From assembly GCA_946223355.1 (NCBI GenBank), contig CAMIPB010000009.1:1-64000 (forward strand): a DNA stretch of 64,000 nucleotides, in the 5' to 3' direction. A program made the translations under genes and the position numbers. The number at the start of each line of letters is the position of its first letter. Position 1 is the first letter of the stretch. This document shows, piece by piece, positions 61,689 to 64,000 of this stretch. The DNA is from an uncultured Corynebacterium sp. (GTDB lineage Bacteria; Actinomycetota; Actinomycetes; Mycobacteriales; Mycobacteriaceae). The notes under the pieces were generated by a model. It did not search any database, had not been told where the DNA came from, and saw only the letters and a program-made list of their open reading frames with translations.

Positions 61689-62891
61689 TTATCGACGGCG
61701 CAGTGCCTTAACGATTGCAACCATGATGGCGATAAGTACGACCACGATGCCAACACCAGCTGCTGCGAGTAACCATGTCGGCTGATCAAGCGCTTTATCA
61801 ACAGTGGACTTGTCTTCGGAGTTTTTTCCTACTTGCTCGCCCTTTACTTCAACAGTTTCTCCATCTTGGTTTGTGGCCTGTTTAAAGTTTGGGTCTCGTA
61901 GCGTAACCACAAGAGCCATATCAGAGGAATCCTTTTTCACAGCTTGCATGATGAACGGACTATCTGGTGCCTGTCCTTCGGGGTAGGTCAGCGTTAACGT
62001 GCGGTTCGCTGCATCGACATCTCGCTTGACACCAGAAATGATGTTGCCCTCTGCATCAACGTACCGAAGTTTTAAACCTTGCTCTTCCAAACCTTTGAAG
62101 CGGTTATACAAATCCAAAGCCTCACGCAGTCCCAGCTGGGACGTAATCCTATTTCCTTCAATGGTTGCCTCAAGCTCAATATATTCAGTGGACAGCTGCG
62201 GCACTTCAGCTCCAGGCTTGCGCTTCGGCTTGGTCCCTTTTATCTCAGGTAGTTTTTCGTTTTCTTCCGGGCTGACTCCACCTGGAGATCCAACGCGGTT
62301 GCTTCCGCCGTTGGCTCCACTGTTAGAGCCGTCCTGAGAGCCTTCCGTCCCCCCGGAACCTCCGGACCCCTCGCTGCTTGTAGAGCCTCCTGCCCCATCT
62401 TTATCGGCTGATCCACCAGCTGAATCGTTGCCAGAGCCGGATTCGCCCTTTCCCTCGCCGTCGCCGCTGCCGCCTGGGTTACCGCCAGATCCACTATTGG
62501 CGCCTCCGGTGGAAGCGCCAGGTGCGGTGGCGTTGGAATCAGAAACGAGTGTGACAGTTGCGGTCTGACCACCTACGGTCACGGGAACTGAAATTGTACC
62601 GCCAGCTTCAGGTGCAGTGACTGTGACGCCAGTGCCGGTTGAAGCTACACTCCAGCCACTGCCAGAATATGACGCTGAGACAGGAACTCCGAGGTCAACG
62701 CTTGTGGTTTGGCCAGCCGGAACAGAAATTGGGCCACTGAGCATCGATTGGACTTGAGCAGGGTCCATTCCAGCGGGCAACTGTGCAAAAACAGGCGCTG
62801 CACCAATGCCGCCGATGAGTATACCGCTGGTAGCTAGAGAAACCACGGCCGTACGAGGAAATGAAACACGTGGGGGTTTAATCCAAGTCAT
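61689..62891 (-). CDS. secreted protein with Gly/Ser-rich linker and C-terminal membrane anchor
   Basis: 400 residues in clear regions: a signal peptide (hydrophobic about 14-36, cleavage near AFA/VFA-Q), a beta-rich N-terminal domain (about 40-125), a low-complexity linker of Gly, Ser, Asp and Glu (about 125-200), a second folded domain (about 215-360) and a C-terminal membrane helix (about 371-393) ending in a Lys/Arg-rich tail. No LPXTG sorting motif. I do not recognise the family. It stands between xerD (17 bases) and parA on the same strand. Confidence 0.8.
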   Translation of the reverse strand: MTWIKPPRVSFPRTAVVSLATSGILIGGIGAAPVFAQLPAGMDPAQVQSMLSGPISVPAGQTTSVDLGVPVSASYSGSGWSVASTGTGVTVTAPEAGGTISVPVTVGGQTATVTLVSDSNATAPGASTGGANSGSGGNPGGSGDGEGKGESGSGNDSAGGSADKDGAGGSTSSEGSGGSGGTEGSQDGSNSGANGGSNRVGSPGGVSPEENEKLPEIKGTKPKRKPGAEVPQLSTEYIELEATIEGNRITSQLGLREALDLYNRFKGLEEQGLKLRYVDAEGNIISGVKRDVDAANRTLTLTYPEGQAPDSPFIMQAVKKDSSDMALVVTLRDPNFKQATNQDGETVEVKGEQVGKNSEDKSTVDKALDQPTWLLAAAGVGIVVVLIAIMVAIVKALRRR

Positions 62892-62908
62892 TCAATGCAG
62901 CATACCGG

Positions 62909-63829
62909 CTAAGCCCGCGGGTGCGCAGTACGCCACATTTCCTTCAGGCTTTCCGCAGATACATGGGTATAAATCTGTGTTGTGGTTACTGACGAGTGGC
63001 CAAGAAGTTCTTGCACAGTACGCACGTCTGCGCCTCCGCTCAGTAGATGAGTAGCAAAAGAATGACGCAACGTGTGCGGGGAGATCTTCTTGTTAAGCCC
63101 TGAGCGCTCACAAGCTTCTTGGATGACCGCCCATGCGCTTTGCCTAGACAGCGCTCCCCCACGTGTATTGAGGAACAGTCGGTGAGTCTTACCCTTGCTG
63201 AGTACTGGCCGTGAACGAACCAAGTAGCTTTCAATTGCCTTGAGAGCCATCGATCCGACCGGCACTATTCGTTGCTTATCACCTTTGCCGGTAAGCCGTA
63301 TTACCCCGTCTGTGTCGTACACATCATCCACATCGAGCGTCAAAATTTCGGTGATGCGCGCGCCTGTTCCATATAACAGCTCCAAAAGTGCCCGGTCACG
63401 AAGGTGCACAGGGGTTGCGGTCTCGCCGTTTGGAATGGAATCGATGAGGCGAGAGACTTCATCTGTGCTCAAAGTATCGGGTAGGTGCTGGCCAGTGCGT
63501 GGAGGAGCAACATCAGCGGCCACATCGACGTCGAGTAGCCCTTCAGCTACCGCGAAACGGTGAAGACCGCGCGTGACGACGAGCGCGCGTCCAGCCGACG
63601 TGGGCGCTAACGGAGCTCGGCCGGCAATACCTTTGCGGAGATCAGAGACGTAGGCTTCAATATGCGCCGTAGTTACGTCGGCGAGGTTAGTAAGGCCGGC
63701 GGAAGAAAGCCACTCGCAGTAGCGGTTGAGATCGCGCCTGTAGTTGGCCAAAGTGTTGTGGCTAACGCCTTTTTCTACAGCCAGGTGATTTAGCCAAACG
63801 CGCGCAATTTGTTCAGGTTGTGTGGTCAC
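62909..63829 (-). CDS. xerD: site-specific tyrosine recombinase XerD
   Basis: 306 residues that resolve chromosome dimers at dif with XerC. N-terminal core-binding domain (SHNTLANYRRDLNRYCEWL) and catalytic domain with Arg in YGTGARITEIL, His-x2-Arg in SPHTLRHSFATHLL, His in LLGHSSVTTTQIYTHV and the nucleophile Tyr in the last of these. GTG start 63829, 11 bases after the NUDIX gene. No integron or prophage signs surround it, so it is the housekeeping recombinase. Confidence 0.95.
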   Translation of the reverse strand: MTTQPEQIARVWLNHLAVEKGVSHNTLANYRRDLNRYCEWLSSAGLTNLADVTTAHIEAYVSDLRKGIAGRAPLAPTSAGRALVVTRGLHRFAVAEGLLDVDVAADVAPPRTGQHLPDTLSTDEVSRLIDSIPNGETATPVHLRDRALLELLYGTGARITEILTLDVDDVYDTDGVIRLTGKGDKQRIVPVGSMALKAIESYLVRSRPVLSKGKTHRLFLNTRGGALSRQSAWAVIQEACERSGLNKKISPHTLRHSFATHLLSGGADVRTVQELLGHSSVTTTQIYTHVSAESLKEMWRTAHPRA

Positions 63830-63840
63830 AATGGTTAGCT

Positions 63841-64000
63841 CTATAGTTTCTTCAGATCGGGACCAGGACGACGCTGCGCAATGCTAGTTGGGCGCAAAGG
63901 GAATTCTGAATCTGCGCTCCTGGTGTGTGCAGCACCGGTGACTACTGCATGCGCGCCAAGAATTCCGGCGATGGCAATCGAGTTAACGATATCGCCAGAA
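63841..64000 (-). CDS. NUDIX hydrolase (ADP-ribose pyrophosphatase), C-terminal end
   Basis: Only the last 52 codons are inside the window. The segment GDIVNSIAIAGILGAHAVVTGA and following RPTSIAQRR closely resemble the end of the mycobacterial ADP-ribose pyrophosphatase Rv1700, which also precedes xerD. The catalytic NUDIX box lies outside the window. It is 11 bases upstream of the xerD start. Confidence 0.8.
   Translation of the reverse strand, partial: SGDIVNSIAIAGILGAHAVVTGAAHTRSADSEFPLRPTSIAQRRPGPDLKKL

Noticed and set aside
62909..63829. Integrase of a mobile element
   Set aside because: Neighbourhood (NUDIX, parA, scpAB) and sequence fit housekeeping XerD; no attachment repeats or phage genes.

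Overview
The window is a contiguous piece of a Corynebacterium chromosome. The evidence is the gene content and order: mycothiol ligase mshC, a Dop-Pup-PafA cluster with an ARC/Mpa ATPase but no proteasome genes, RbpA, OdhI, an FtsR-type MerR regulator, SecA2, separate but adjacent Lnt and polyprenol-phosphate-mannose synthase genes, and an aspA with a long N-terminal tail. Base composition looks moderate in GC. I do not commit to a species. No insertion sequence, prophage or CRISPR array was seen, so this is mostly conserved core genome with a few accessory patches.

Layout. 1-6.6 kb: end of a tRNA-Leu, a PEBP-family protein, pyrD with a lipoprotein gene, uppP, mshC and a HAD phosphatase. 6.6-11.5 kb: aspA and a Dcu-family C4-dicarboxylate carrier separated by a long hairpin, then fhs. 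11.5-25.3 kb: a Fe-S RecB-like nuclease, M18 aminopeptidase, trmI, and the pupylation block mpa-dop-pup-pafA-pafB-pafC running into tatA-tatC-helY. 25.3-32.4 kb: a trypsin-like protease, an SDR, a sulfite-reductase-like protein, fxsA, lnt-ppm1, rbpA, a zinc-ribbon protein, YceI and a 53-aa membrane protein. 32.5-41.6 kb: a CFA-synthase-like protein, ndh, a methyltransferase divergent from corA, gnd, a DEAD-box helicase and a VWA-like surface protein. 41.7-46.6 kb (minus): secA2, odhI, ftsR, a DUF151 nuclease and a second MerR gene. 46.7-55.8 kb, the accessory part: a hydrolase-OsmC fusion, YchJ, tRNA-Pro, a double TetR protein, an antitoxin-like small protein, a secreted esterase, a two-gene ABC exporter, a methyltransferase and an apparent deletion scar. 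55.9-64 kb (minus): NUDIX (partial), xerD, a secreted protein, parA, scpA, scpB, rluB, cmk, der.

How genes work together. AspA deaminates aspartate to fumarate and the Dcu carrier can exchange C4-dicarboxylates, as in the E. coli aspA-dcuA pair. Pup is deamidated by Dop, attached by PafA, and handled by the Mpa ring; PafB/PafC are WYL regulators of the DNA-damage type. xerD, parA, scpA and scpB make a chromosome-maintenance operon that runs on into ribosome and nucleotide genes (rluB, cmk, der). OdhI links nitrogen/carbon signalling to 2-oxoglutarate dehydrogenase.

The observations I consider most worth following are: an ABC exporter whose two ATPase domains have reciprocal losses, leaving one intact composite ATP site; a 17-bp divergent gap in which two apparently leaderless genes have overlapping -10 boxes at identical 7-nt spacing; a single polypeptide holding two TetR repressor units; and a deletion scar joining the 5' parts of two facing genes, one of them a Dcu transporter. 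Start codons were chosen by ribosome-binding sites, family N-termini or -10 boxes immediately upstream; all are predictions read by eye.
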